DNA of 64,000 nt from assembly GCF_022829405.1 (NCBI RefSeq), contig NZ_JAKSXW010000078.1:62001-126000 (forward strand), written 5' to 3'. The position numbers were made by a program, and so were the translations under genes. This document shows, one piece after another, positions 48,397 through 56,514 of the stretch. The stretch comes from Methylobacterium sp. J-076. Its GTDB lineage: Bacteria; Pseudomonadota; Alphaproteobacteria; Rhizobiales; Beijerinckiaceae. Position 1 is the stretch's first letter; each line of letters starts with the position of its first letter. The notes beneath the pieces were generated by a model that was not told the DNA's origin, searched no databases, and saw only the letters and a list, made by a program, of their open reading frames with translations.

Positions 48397-48490
48397 GGCG
48401 GGGCTCCCGGACGGGGCGCGGCGCGGACCGCGTGGGACAACCTCCCATGTAGGCCGCCCCGCCCGGCCCGCCAGCGCCTGCGACGGGACA

Positions 48491-49297
48491 TCACCGCGGG
48501 CGGGCGGCCTCCGCCGCCGCCCGCGCCCCCGCGGCGAGGTCGGCCAGGATCGCCATCGCCTCGCGCGTGACCGCCGGGCCCGCGGCGGCCGGGGTGCCCG
48601 CCTGGAAAGGGGGCGCCGGGGCGTATTCCGCCACCAGCTGCGCCGTTCGGGCGTAGGCGTCGCCCCGCAGGCGGGCGGCCAGGGCGAGGGCGAAATCGAG
48701 CCCGGCCGAGATGCCCGCCGCCGTGACGCGGTTGCGGTCGAACACCACCCGCTCATCGACCGGGATCGCCCCGAGCAACGGCAGCACGGTCTCGCGCACA
48801 CACCAGTGGCTGGTGGCCCGGTATCCCGTCAGCAGCCCGGCGGCGCCGAGGATCAGCGATCCGGTGCAGACGCTCGTCACCCAGCGCGCCCGGCCCGCGC
48901 GGTCGCGCAGGAACTCCAGGGTGGCGGTGTCGCGCATCTGTGCCGGGGTGCCGTCGCCGCCGGGCACGAACAGGACGTCGAGGTCCCGGGGGCAGTCGGC
49001 GAAGCCGGTCGTGGCCAGCAGGCTGATCCCCGTATCGCTCGGCACCGGCCCGGCCGTTCCGGCGACGAGGTGGAGGCTGCCGGGGGCGAGGCCCGCCAGG
49101 AGGGCCTGCGGGCCGACCACGTCGAGGGCCGTCATGCCGGGGTAGAGCAGCATCGCGATCCGCACCGGCCGCGCCCCTGCCGCCGGCCCGGCGGCGTCGA
49201 GGGCGCGGCCGGGGCCCGCGGCCAGGAGGCCCGCGGCGCCGAGGGCGGCGCCGATCGCGCGCCGGGTCACCGGATGGGGGTTCGGGTCCATGGACAT
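48491..49297 (-). CDS. DJ-1/PfpI-family protein (isonitrile-hydratase-like), exported
   Basis: A 268-residue class I glutamine-amidotransferase-like protein. A twin-arginine-type leader (TRRAIGAALGAAGLLAAGPGRA, 11-32) precedes the Rossmann-like fold with RIAMLLYPGMTALDVVGPQ, LFVPGGDGT and the nucleophile elbow VTSVCTGSLILGAAGLL containing Cys144. The sequence resembles isonitrile hydratase and the ligand-binding half of GlxA-type regulators, but there is no HTH domain. Periplasmic location would be unusual for an isonitrile hydratase, so the activity is open. ATG 49297 is used; ATG 49291 is 2 codons on. It diverges from the phosphate-transporter gene. Confidence 0.85.
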   Translation of the reverse strand: MSMDPNPHPVTRRAIGAALGAAGLLAAGPGRALDAAGPAAGARPVRIAMLLYPGMTALDVVGPQALLAGLAPGSLHLVAGTAGPVPSDTGISLLATTGFADCPRDLDVLFVPGGDGTPAQMRDTATLEFLRDRAGRARWVTSVCTGSLILGAAGLLTGYRATSHWCVRETVLPLLGAIPVDERVVFDRNRVTAAGISAGLDFALALAARLRGDAYARTAQLVAEYAPAPPFQAGTPAAAGPAVTREAMAILADLAAGARAAAEAARPR

Positions 49298-49445
49298 GCG
49301 CGGGATCCCGGCGGTGGAGGACGGTCCTATGCCGCCCGGTCGCGAAAGGTTGCGGGAGGGCGCCGGGAAGGCCCCGTCCGTCACCGGAGCGTCATGGAGC
49401 CGATCTACGCCCGCCGTTAACCGGCCGAATCCGTGCGAGGTGCCC

Positions 49446-51074
49446 ATGTCCGACGCTGTCCTGGCCCCCACCGGTCCGATCGACCCCGCATCCCGCGGCA
49501 AACCGAAGCTCGACCGGGGCATGCACCCGGGCGGGACGATCGCCTTCCTGCTGGTTCTCGTCGCCGGGCTCGCCTACGCGGTCGTCAGCCTGATCACGGA
49601 CATGAACGCGGTCGGCGAGGCGCCCCTGGCCTACGGCGCCTTCGCGCTGCTGGGCCTCGCCCTGCTGATCGCCCTCGCCTTCGAGTTCGTGAACGGCTTC
49701 CACGACACCGCCAACGCGGTGGCCACCGTGATCTACACCCATTCGATGCCGCCGCTGGTGGCGGTGATCTGGTCGGGCGCCTTCAACTTCCTCGGGGTGA
49801 TGCTCTCGTCGGGGGCGGTGGCCTACGCCATCGTGACCCTGTTGCCGGTGGAGCTGATCCTGCAGGTCGGCTCCGGGGCGGGCTACGCGATGATCTTCTC
49901 GCTGCTCCTGGCGGCGATCATCTGGAACCTCGGCACCTGGGCGCTCGGCCTGCCGAACTCCTCCTCGCACGCGCTGATCGGCTCGGTGCTGGGCGTCGGC
50001 CTCGCCAACCAGTTCATGGGCGGGCAGGACGGCACCTCGGGCGTCGACTGGAACCAGGCCATGGGCGTGTTCAAGGCGCTGGCCTTCAGCCCTCTGTGCG
50101 GGTTCGTCCTGGCGGCGCTGCTGCTGCTCGCCCTGAAGTTCACCATCCGCCGCAAGGACCTCTACGAGGCCCCCAAGGGCGACGCGCCCCCGCCCCTGTG
50201 GATCCGCAGCCTGCTGATCCTGACCTGCACCCTGGTCTCCTTCTTCCACGGCGGCAACGACGGGCAGAAGGGGATGGGCCTGATCATGCTGATCCTGATC
50301 GGCGCCGCCCCCACCGCCTACGCCCTCAACCGCACCATGACCGCGGATGCCACCCCGGCCTTCGTGCAGACCTCCCAGGCCGCCAGCGGCGTGTTCGGGG
50401 CGCGGGCGGCCGACGCCGCCAAGCCCGCCCCGGCCGAGGCCCGCAAGGTCGTCAGCGACGCCCTCAAGGCCAAGGACCTCGACAGGCCGGCGGTCTACGG
50501 CGCCCTGGCCGCCCTCTCCAACGACATCGCCCACGCGGTGCAGGGCTACGGCTCGATCCGGCAGGTCCCGGCGGCGGCGACCTCCAACGTCCGCAACGAC
50601 ATGTACCTCGCCGCCGACGCGATCCGGCTTCTGCCGAAATCCGGAGCAACCTTCTCCGAGGCGGAGACCAGGACCCTCAAGGGCTATACCGACCTGCTCA
50701 ACGCCGGCACCCGCTACATCCCCGACTGGGTGAAGGTCTGCGTCGCCCTGGCGCTCGGCCTCGGCACCATGGTCGGGTGGAAGCGCATCGTCGTCACCGT
50801 GGGCGAGCGGATCGGCAAGACCCACCTCACCTACGCCCAGGGCGCCTCGGCGGAGATCGTCGCCGCCGGCACGATCGGGCTCGCCGAGCTCTACGGCTTG
50901 CCGGTCTCGACCACGCACATCCTGTCCTCCGGCGTCGCCGGCACGATGGCGGCCAACGGTTCGGGCCTGCAGATCGCCACGGTCCGCAACATGGCGCTCG
51001 CCTGGGTGACGACCCTGCCGGCCGCCATCCTGATCGCCGGCACGCTGTTCTTCATCCTGCGCCACGTCTTCTAG
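49446..51074 (+). CDS. PiT-family inorganic phosphate transporter
   Basis: A 542-residue inner-membrane symporter moving metal-phosphate with protons. Two homologous halves are visible: AFEFVNGFHDTANAVATVI (near 79-97) and LAALSNDIAHAVQGYGSI (near 356-373) as PD-type repeats, with SFFHGGNDGQKGMG preceding the large cytoplasmic loop. The loop of about 110 residues after TM7 contains an Ala/Lys/Asp-rich stretch. GLPNSSSHALIGSVLG and GLPVSTTHILSSGVAG are the paired hairpins of the family. GAGG five bases before ATG 49446 decides the start. A CorA/ZntB-type gene follows after 4 nt, so they are probably co-transcribed. Confidence 0.95.
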   Translation: MSDAVLAPTGPIDPASRGKPKLDRGMHPGGTIAFLLVLVAGLAYAVVSLITDMNAVGEAPLAYGAFALLGLALLIALAFEFVNGFHDTANAVATVIYTHSMPPLVAVIWSGAFNFLGVMLSSGAVAYAIVTLLPVELILQVGSGAGYAMIFSLLLAAIIWNLGTWALGLPNSSSHALIGSVLGVGLANQFMGGQDGTSGVDWNQAMGVFKALAFSPLCGFVLAALLLLALKFTIRRKDLYEAPKGDAPPPLWIRSLLILTCTLVSFFHGGNDGQKGMGLIMLILIGAAPTAYALNRTMTADATPAFVQTSQAASGVFGARAADAAKPAPAEARKVVSDALKAKDLDRPAVYGALAALSNDIAHAVQGYGSIRQVPAAATSNVRNDMYLAADAIRLLPKSGATFSEAETRTLKGYTDLLNAGTRYIPDWVKVCVALALGLGTMVGWKRIVVTVGERIGKTHLTYAQGASAEIVAAGTIGLAELYGLPVSTTHILSSGVAGTMAANGSGLQIATVRNMALAWVTTLPAAILIAGTLFFILRHVF

Positions 51075-51078
51075 CCCC

Positions 51079-52122
51079 GTGGTCGCGACCTCCGCCGCCG
51101 CGGCCCGCCTCCTGTGCGACGAGCCGGCCCTCCCGGGCCTGCTCTGGGCCATGCGGTTCGATGAGAGCGGTCGCGGCCACCCCGTCGCCCACGACGAGCC
51201 GCTGCCCCATCCGGGCCGCTTCGGCGAGGGCTTCACGTGGCTGCACTTCAACCTCAACGATGCGCGCCTGCCGGCTCTGATCGCCGAGGGGCGCCTCGGC
51301 CCGCCGGACCTGACCGCGGCGGCCTTCGCCAGCGACCCGCACCAGCGCCTGACGGTCGAGGCGGGGCATATCGGCGGTGTGGTGGCGGACCTCGTCCGGG
51401 AGACCGGTGGGGACGCCCGGGTCGATGCGGGCGGGCGCCTGCACTTCGTGATCGGGCCCCACCTCCTCGTCAGCGGGCGGCGGCACCCCGTCCTCGGGCC
51501 GGACCTCGCCCGCGATGCGGCGGCGAGCGGGCGGGGCATCCTCGCCCCGGTCCACCTGCTCGAAGTCATCGTGGACCGCGTCGTGACCGCGATGGTCGAG
51601 ACCGGCGGGCGGCTCGCCGACGAACTCGACGAGATCGAGGACCATATCCTCGACGAGCGGGTGCGCGACGAGCGGCGGCGCCTCGGGCCGATCCGGCGGG
51701 ATGCCGTCCGCCTGCACCGGCAGCTGCTCGGCCTGCGCGCCGTGTTCCACCGGCTGGAGACGGCCGGGGAGGAGGAGGAGATCCCGGCCGAGGCGGCCAT
51801 CGCCGCCGCGCGGATCGCCCAGCGGCTCGACGCCCTGGACCGGGACATGGTGATGCTGGCCGACCGCAGCCGCCTGATGCAGGAGGAGCTGTCCTCCTAC
51901 CTCGCCCAGGCTTCCAACCGGCAGCTCTACACCCTGTCGGTGATGACCGCCCTGTTCCTCCCGCCGACCCTGGTCACCGGCCTGTTCGGCATGAACACCA
52001 AGAGCCTGCCGCTCACCGAGGTGGATGGCGGCTCCTACGGGGCCATGGCCATCGCCTGCCTCTCCGCCCTCGTCGCCTTCGGGCTGATCCGCGGCCTCGG
52101 CATCCGCCCGCCGCGGGATTGA
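51079..52122 (+). CDS. CorA/ZntB-family divalent-metal transporter
   Basis: A 347-residue pentameric inner-membrane channel or transporter. The N-terminal about 265 residues are cytoplasmic alpha/beta and long-helix domain (VDRVVTAMVETGGRLADELDEIEDHIL). Two C-terminal TM helices flank the GMN signature (residues 304-306, TGLFGMNTKSLPL). The negatively charged EVDGGSYG loop follows. The ending is closer to ZntB than to magnesium-specific CorA, so Zn export/import is plausible. GTG 51079 lies 4 nt after the PiT stop; coupling with a phosphate/metal symporter would make sense for metal-phosphate homeostasis. Confidence 0.9.
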   Translation: MVATSAAAARLLCDEPALPGLLWAMRFDESGRGHPVAHDEPLPHPGRFGEGFTWLHFNLNDARLPALIAEGRLGPPDLTAAAFASDPHQRLTVEAGHIGGVVADLVRETGGDARVDAGGRLHFVIGPHLLVSGRRHPVLGPDLARDAAASGRGILAPVHLLEVIVDRVVTAMVETGGRLADELDEIEDHILDERVRDERRRLGPIRRDAVRLHRQLLGLRAVFHRLETAGEEEEIPAEAAIAAARIAQRLDALDRDMVMLADRSRLMQEELSSYLAQASNRQLYTLSVMTALFLPPTLVTGLFGMNTKSLPLTEVDGGSYGAMAIACLSALVAFGLIRGLGIRPPRD

Positions 52123-52135
52123 GGCCCCTCCGCCC

Positions 52136-53662
52136 TCAGTAGCGGGTGATGGCGCGCAGGCCGAGCACGGTGGCGTCGCGCACCCGCTTGCCCTCCGGGT
52201 CGCGGGGGTTGGCGATCCCGCCGCCGGGATGGATCACGTATTGCACGGTCGGCTGCACGGCGATCCCGGGGGCGAGCACCGCCTGGTAGGTCGCCTCCAG
52301 CACCGTCTCGGCGCTGCGGCGGGGGGCGGGGCCGGTGCCCTGCGCGGCGGCGATGGCGTCGAGGCGCCGGGCGGCGGGGGCGATCCGGGCGACGGCCACC
52401 GCGAGGCCGAGGGTGTCGTCGGAGCGGCCGGGCAGCAGCCCGCGATAGGCGATGCCGCCGTCGAGGTAGAGGTCCACGAGGTTGCGGTCCCCCGGAGACG
52501 CGGAGGCCCGCAGGAACACGCTGGCGCCGTCGTTCGGGTCGTCCGGCTCCTGATAGACCGTCTGGTCGATCACGCCGTAGACGCTGGAATCGCCCGAGAC
52601 CCGGCGGCCGAGGCCGCTGACCGGGTCGGGGGTGAGGGCATCCACCCGGCCGAACCGGCGCCAGCCGCCGAGGGTCACGGTGCCCGGCTGGCCCGGCGCG
52701 CCGGGCGCCGTGTTGTAGGCGTAGCTGGCCTCGGCGATGGCCAGCGGCGGGTCGGAGAGGGGGAAGCGGGTGCCGTTCGGGTTGCGCCGCTGCGGGTCGA
52801 TCCCCGAGCGCGGGTTGCCGCCGCCGGGGGTGCCGTCGATCAGGCTGGCCTGGAACGAGAGCTCCGGGGTCGGCACGTATTTCACCCGCAGGGTGGGGGC
52901 CGAGAGGGGGTAGGCCGGCCCGCCATCGGTCATGTTCGCGGCGAAGATCCCCGGCCACCCGAAGGTGCCGTTGGTGAACAGGATGCCGGTCTGGCTCACC
53001 ATGTACTCGGTGTCGGCGGAGAGCTGCCCGACGCGCAGGAACAGCCGCTCGTCGAACAGGCTCTGCTCCAGCCACAGCTCCGAGAGGCGCGAGGCGGGCA
53101 GGGCCTCGATCTCGCTCACCGTCAGCAGGTTGCCGACGCGGGAGCGGGAGGTCCCGCTGCCCTGGATCTGGTAGACGGTGGCGTGGGCCGTGGCCCCGCT
53201 CCACCCGGCGAAGGTGTCGAGGTCGACATCGACGTCGAGGTCGAGCAGCGTCAGGCCGGTCTCGCCCCGGCGCAGGCCCCCCCGCAGGCTCCGGTAGGTC
53301 TCCGCCACCCCGATCAGCCCGAAGGTGATCCCCCGGCTCTGGAGGAACGCGCGATACCCGCCGGGATCGCCCGCGGGGCCGAGCAGCGGCTGGAACGAGG
53401 TCGTCACCTCCGCGGCGCGCCCGGCCGAGAACACGGGCTGCGCCACCGAGGTCTGCGGGTCGCCGCCCGCGCCGGCATTCGAGCCGATGGCGACGCCCTC
53501 GGCCGCGACCCGCGCGGCCGTCTCCGGGTCCTGCGCCGCGGGATCGGCCGAGACGAGGCTCGCCTGCAGCATCAGGCCGATCGCAACGGTACCGCGGACG
53601 ATGGTGCGGGCGGGGGACACACCACGGACTCTGACGATGGACGACCCGGCCAGCAAGGGCAC
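52136..53662 (-). CDS. OprB-family carbohydrate-selective porin
   Basis: A 508-residue outer-membrane beta-barrel. A signal peptide is visible at about 17-40 (SPARTIVRGTVAIGLMLQASLVSA). Features of the OprB family are FLQSRGITFGLIGVAETYRSLRGG, LLDLDVDVDLDTFAGWSGATAHATVYQIQG, LWLEQSLFDERLFLRVGQLSADTEYM and the C-terminal VQPTVQYVIHPGGGIANPRDPEGKRVRDATVLGLRAITRY with terminal aromatic. It should allow sugars or similar solutes across the outer membrane. GTG 53662 starts the frame before the signal sequence; a start inside at a later Val/Met is possible. It is convergent with the metal transporter gene. Confidence 0.93.
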   Translation of the reverse strand: MPLLAGSSIVRVRGVSPARTIVRGTVAIGLMLQASLVSADPAAQDPETAARVAAEGVAIGSNAGAGGDPQTSVAQPVFSAGRAAEVTTSFQPLLGPAGDPGGYRAFLQSRGITFGLIGVAETYRSLRGGLRRGETGLTLLDLDVDVDLDTFAGWSGATAHATVYQIQGSGTSRSRVGNLLTVSEIEALPASRLSELWLEQSLFDERLFLRVGQLSADTEYMVSQTGILFTNGTFGWPGIFAANMTDGGPAYPLSAPTLRVKYVPTPELSFQASLIDGTPGGGNPRSGIDPQRRNPNGTRFPLSDPPLAIAEASYAYNTAPGAPGQPGTVTLGGWRRFGRVDALTPDPVSGLGRRVSGDSSVYGVIDQTVYQEPDDPNDGASVFLRASASPGDRNLVDLYLDGGIAYRGLLPGRSDDTLGLAVAVARIAPAARRLDAIAAAQGTGPAPRRSAETVLEATYQAVLAPGIAVQPTVQYVIHPGGGIANPRDPEGKRVRDATVLGLRAITRY

Positions 53663-53876
53663 AGCTTCGTGACCGGTGGACGACGGAGGGCCCGGACGGA
53701 AGGACCGCCCCCGCCGGGGTCATGACTGGGCGCATGCATGGTGCTCATGGGCCGGATCCATGAGCGGGGTCACGGCCGGGGATCTTGGACGCGGCCTCGG
53801 GGCCGGTCATCCGGCCGTCATGCCGCCGGCCTAGGCCACCCCCCTCGCCGGCGCGCCCGGCCTGCAGCCCCGTCCC

Positions 53877-54119
53877 ATGTTCACGCACTATTGTCTCGAT
53901 CCCCAGGACCCGTTCGCCGAGCGCGAGGTCCTGGTGGCGTTCGAACCCGCCGCCTCCGGCATCCGGCTCCTCGCCGCCCTCGATGCGGACCACGCCGACA
54001 TCCTGCCCGACCTGATCGACGCCCAGTGCGACGACCTGCGGCGCGAACTCGCCGCCGCCGGCTGGTGCGCCGGCCGGGGCCAGCCCGTGCCGGGCGCCGA
54101 CGCACGGGCGGCGGCCTGA
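53877..54119 (+). CDS. small hypothetical protein
   Basis: An 80-residue acidic soluble protein of unknown function, MFTHYCLDPQDPFAEREVLVAFEPAASGI followed by a helical Asp/Leu-rich segment (LLAALDADHADILPDLIDAQCDDLRREL). Composition is protein-like and the stop overlaps the next start (TGATG at 54117-54121). No Shine-Dalgarno is obvious (upstream CCCCGTCCC). Nothing identifies a role. Confidence 0.5.
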   Translation: MFTHYCLDPQDPFAEREVLVAFEPAASGIRLLAALDADHADILPDLIDAQCDDLRRELAAAGWCAGRGQPVPGADARAAA

Positions 54120-54259
54120 TGGGCCGGGAGCCCACCGATGCCGCCGGCCCGGCGGGGACGGGCCGCGAGACGCGGATGCAGTCCTACATCGCTGTGGCGG
54201 TGATGGGGGTCGGTCTGCTCGGCGTGCTGGGCGGCCTGCTCCACATCCTCCCCGCCTGA
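54119..54259 (+). CDS. 46-residue single-TM small membrane protein
   Basis: A tiny protein: a polar N-terminus of about 20 residues (MGREPTDAAGPAGTGRETRM) and a single TM helix (SYIAVAVMGVGLLGVLGGLLHILPA). ATG 54119 shares one base with the preceding stop, so translation would be coupled. It is below the size of most gene callers. Function unknown; the topology could suit a small regulator of a membrane complex. Confidence 0.5.
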   Translation: MGREPTDAAGPAGTGRETRMQSYIAVAVMGVGLLGVLGGLLHILPA

Positions 54260-54422
54260 GGGCCGCGCCGCCCGGCCCCGCGGCCGCCGCCCGCCGGTGC
54301 AATTTTTCTGACGGGGTCTCGAAGAGTTTTTAAGCAGCGCACCGGTCCAGTTTTGGAGTAATGTCTTGCATTAGGCCAATGATTTCGTGCGGTGCCGCAC
54401 AAATCGTTGCGCTGCAAAAAGA

Positions 54423-54441
54423 ACTGCATTTGAAATGCAGT
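54423..54441. promoter_or_regulatory. perfect 19-bp palindrome upstream of the CoA-transferase
   Basis: ACTGCATTTGAAATGCAGT is a perfect inverted repeat with one central base, 65 nt before the CoA-transferase start, in an AT-rich stretch. It includes CTGC and GCAG half-sites and is preceded by TGCGCTGCA; PhaR of PHA-producing alphaproteobacteria is known to bind TGC-rich sites of the CTGC-Nx-GCAG kind. A further palindrome GTGCGG-TG-CCGCAC sits nearby at about 54389-54402. Confidence 0.6.
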
Positions 54442-54505
54442 CGATCTCGCGGCCGGATCCTTCGAGGTGCCGGGCGTCCGGGTTTCAGGGAGGATCGCGA
54501 GCTTC

Positions 54506-56488
54506 ATGAAGAAGAACAAGGTCATCTCCGCGGACGAGGCGATCGCCCTTGTCCGCGCCAACGACGTGCTGACCACGACGGGTTTCGTCCAGAGTTGCAT
54601 CCCGGAGGCGCTCCACGCCGCCCTGGAGAAGCGCTACGTGGAGACCGGCTCGCCGCGGGGCCTGACCCTGATCATGACCGCGGGCGCGGGCGACAGCAAA
54701 GGTCTGGGGACCGGGCGCCTGCACCATCCGGGGCTGCTCGCGCGGGTCATCGCCGCCAACTTCGGGCGGATGCCGAAGGTCGCCAAGGCCGCGCAGGACA
54801 ACCTGATCCGCGGCTACAACCTGCCCCAGGGTGTGATCTCGCAGCTCTACCGCGCCTGTGCCGCCGGGCAGCCCGGCCTGTTCTCGAAGGTCGGCCTCCA
54901 GACCTACGTCGATCCGCGGCACGGCGGCGCCAAGGTCAACGACCTGACCACGGAGGACATCGTCAAGCTGGTGGAGGTCGATGGCCAGGAATGGCTGTTC
55001 TACACCGCCACCAAGATCGACGTGGCCTTCATCCGCGCCACCTCGGCGGACCCGTCCGGCAACCTCTCCTACGAGAAGGAGGCGCTGACGCTGGATTGCC
55101 TCGCCCAGGCGATGGCGGCGCGCAACAACGGCGGCATCGTCATCGCGCAGGTCGAGCGCATCGTGGACGACGGCTACCTGCTGCCGAAGGACGTGCGGGT
55201 GCCGGGCATCCTGGTGGACTGCGTGGTGGTCGCCGAGCCCGAGATGCACCGCATGAACTACGGCGTGGTGCACGACGCGGCGCTGGCCGGCGAGATCCGC
55301 GTGCCGGTGACCGGCATCAAGCGGATGCCCCTCAACGAGCGCAAGATCATCGCCCGGCGGGCCGCCTTCGAGCTGCCGCCCAACGGCGTGGTCAACCTCG
55401 GGGTCGGGGCCCCGGAGGGCATCTCGTCGGTGGCCAACGAGGAGAAGATCACCCCCTACATCACCCTCACCACCGAGGCGGGGGCGGTGGGCGGCGTGCT
55501 GGCCTCCGGATCGAGCTTCGGCGCGGCCACCAACGCCGACTGCATCATCGACCAGAACCAAATGTTCGACTTCTACGACGGCGGCGGCCTGGACATGACC
55601 TGCCTCGGCATGGCCGAGTGCGACGAGGCCGGCAACGTCAACACGTCGAAGTTCGGCGGCAAGCTCAACGGCTGCGGCGGCTTCATCAACATCTCGCAGA
55701 ACGCCCGCACCGTGGTCTTCGCCGGCACCTTCACGGCGGGGGGCCTGGAGATCGCCGTGCAGGAGGGCCAGGTGCGGATCCTCAGCGAGGGCAGGGCGCG
55801 CAAGTTCGTCACCCAGGTCCAGCAGAACACCTTCTCGGGGCCCTACGCGGTGCAGCGCTCGCAGCCGGTCCTGTACGTCACCGAACGCTGCGTCTTCCAG
55901 CTCACGCCGGAGGGGCTGGAGCTGGTCGAGGTGGCGCCGGGCATCGACATCGAGCGCGACATCCTCGCCCACATGGATTTCGCCCCGGTGGTGCGCAACC
56001 CGGTGCCGATGGATCCCCGGATCTTCCGGGAGGAGCCGATGGAGTTGATCTCCGATCTGCTCAACCTCGATCTCAAGGCGCGGGTCAGCTACGACGGCGA
56101 GCGCAACATCCTCTTCATCAACCTCGAAGGCTGGTACTGCCGGGTGAAGGGCGACATGGACGAGCTGCGCATGACCATCGTGGAGGCGTGCCGGAAGGCG
56201 GGCCAGCGGGTCAACGCGGTGATCAACCACGACGGCTTCCGGCTGAACGAGAACCTCGTCGATGACTATGCCGGGATGGTCCAGTATCTCCAGGCGAACT
56301 ACTACGCGACCACGACCCGCTACGCCACGAGCGCCTTCCTGCGCCTCAAGATGGAAGAGGCGCTCACCCGGCGCGGCGTCGCCCCCCACGTCTTCGAGCG
56401 CAAGGAGGAGGCCCAGGCCTTCCTGAACAGCACCGGGGACAACAAGGCCCGCAAGCGGATCTCGCCGGCCGTCGCCTCGGCCGCCTGA
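54506..56488 (+). CDS. acyl-CoA:acetate/3-ketoacid CoA-transferase with C-terminal extension
   Basis: A 660-residue CoA-transferase of the family I (YdiF/propionate CoA-transferase) type, moving CoA between acyl-CoA and a carboxylic acid via a glutamyl-CoA thioester. The two halves are fused: the N-terminal half has LTTTGFVQSCIPEALHAAL and GAGDSKGLGTGRLHHPGLLARVI; the second half has NLGVGAPEGISSVANEE and the active-site Glu context TLTTEAGAVGGVLASG. The usual enzyme ends near residue 525. The last about 130 residues (from MDPRIFREEPMELI) form an added domain with RVSYDGERNILFINLEGWYCRVKGDMDELR, an STAS-like alternating pattern. ATG 54506 follows GGGAGG. The substrate may be acetoacetate, propionate or hydroxyacyl-CoA; context with PHA genes makes 3-hydroxybutyrate turnover plausible. 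Confidence 0.88.
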   Translation: MKKNKVISADEAIALVRANDVLTTTGFVQSCIPEALHAALEKRYVETGSPRGLTLIMTAGAGDSKGLGTGRLHHPGLLARVIAANFGRMPKVAKAAQDNLIRGYNLPQGVISQLYRACAAGQPGLFSKVGLQTYVDPRHGGAKVNDLTTEDIVKLVEVDGQEWLFYTATKIDVAFIRATSADPSGNLSYEKEALTLDCLAQAMAARNNGGIVIAQVERIVDDGYLLPKDVRVPGILVDCVVVAEPEMHRMNYGVVHDAALAGEIRVPVTGIKRMPLNERKIIARRAAFELPPNGVVNLGVGAPEGISSVANEEKITPYITLTTEAGAVGGVLASGSSFGAATNADCIIDQNQMFDFYDGGGLDMTCLGMAECDEAGNVNTSKFGGKLNGCGGFINISQNARTVVFAGTFTAGGLEIAVQEGQVRILSEGRARKFVTQVQQNTFSGPYAVQRSQPVLYVTERCVFQLTPEGLELVEVAPGIDIERDILAHMDFAPVVRNPVPMDPRIFREEPMELISDLLNLDLKARVSYDGERNILFINLEGWYCRVKGDMDELRMTIVEACRKAGQRVNAVINHDGFRLNENLVDDYAGMVQYLQANYYATTTRYATSAFLRLKMEEALTRRGVAPHVFERKEEAQAFLNSTGDNKARKRISPAVASAA

Positions 56489-56498
56489 GGGCGCCCGG

Positions 56499-56512
56499 CC
56501 CCGGCGGCGGGG
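56499..56512. terminator. short hairpin between convergent genes
   Basis: CCCCG-GCGG-CGGGG (56499-56512), extended by a G-T wobble and a G-C pair, 10 nt after the CoA-transferase stop and just before the ABC-exporter stop. Weak evidence. Confidence 0.35.
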
Positions 56513-56514
56513 TC

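Noticed and set aside
53738..54118. N-terminal extension of the 46-residue membrane protein to a 173-residue protein
   Set aside because: The upstream part is low-complexity Arg/Pro/Gly shadow of the 80-residue gene; the ATG at the TGATG overlap is a better start.
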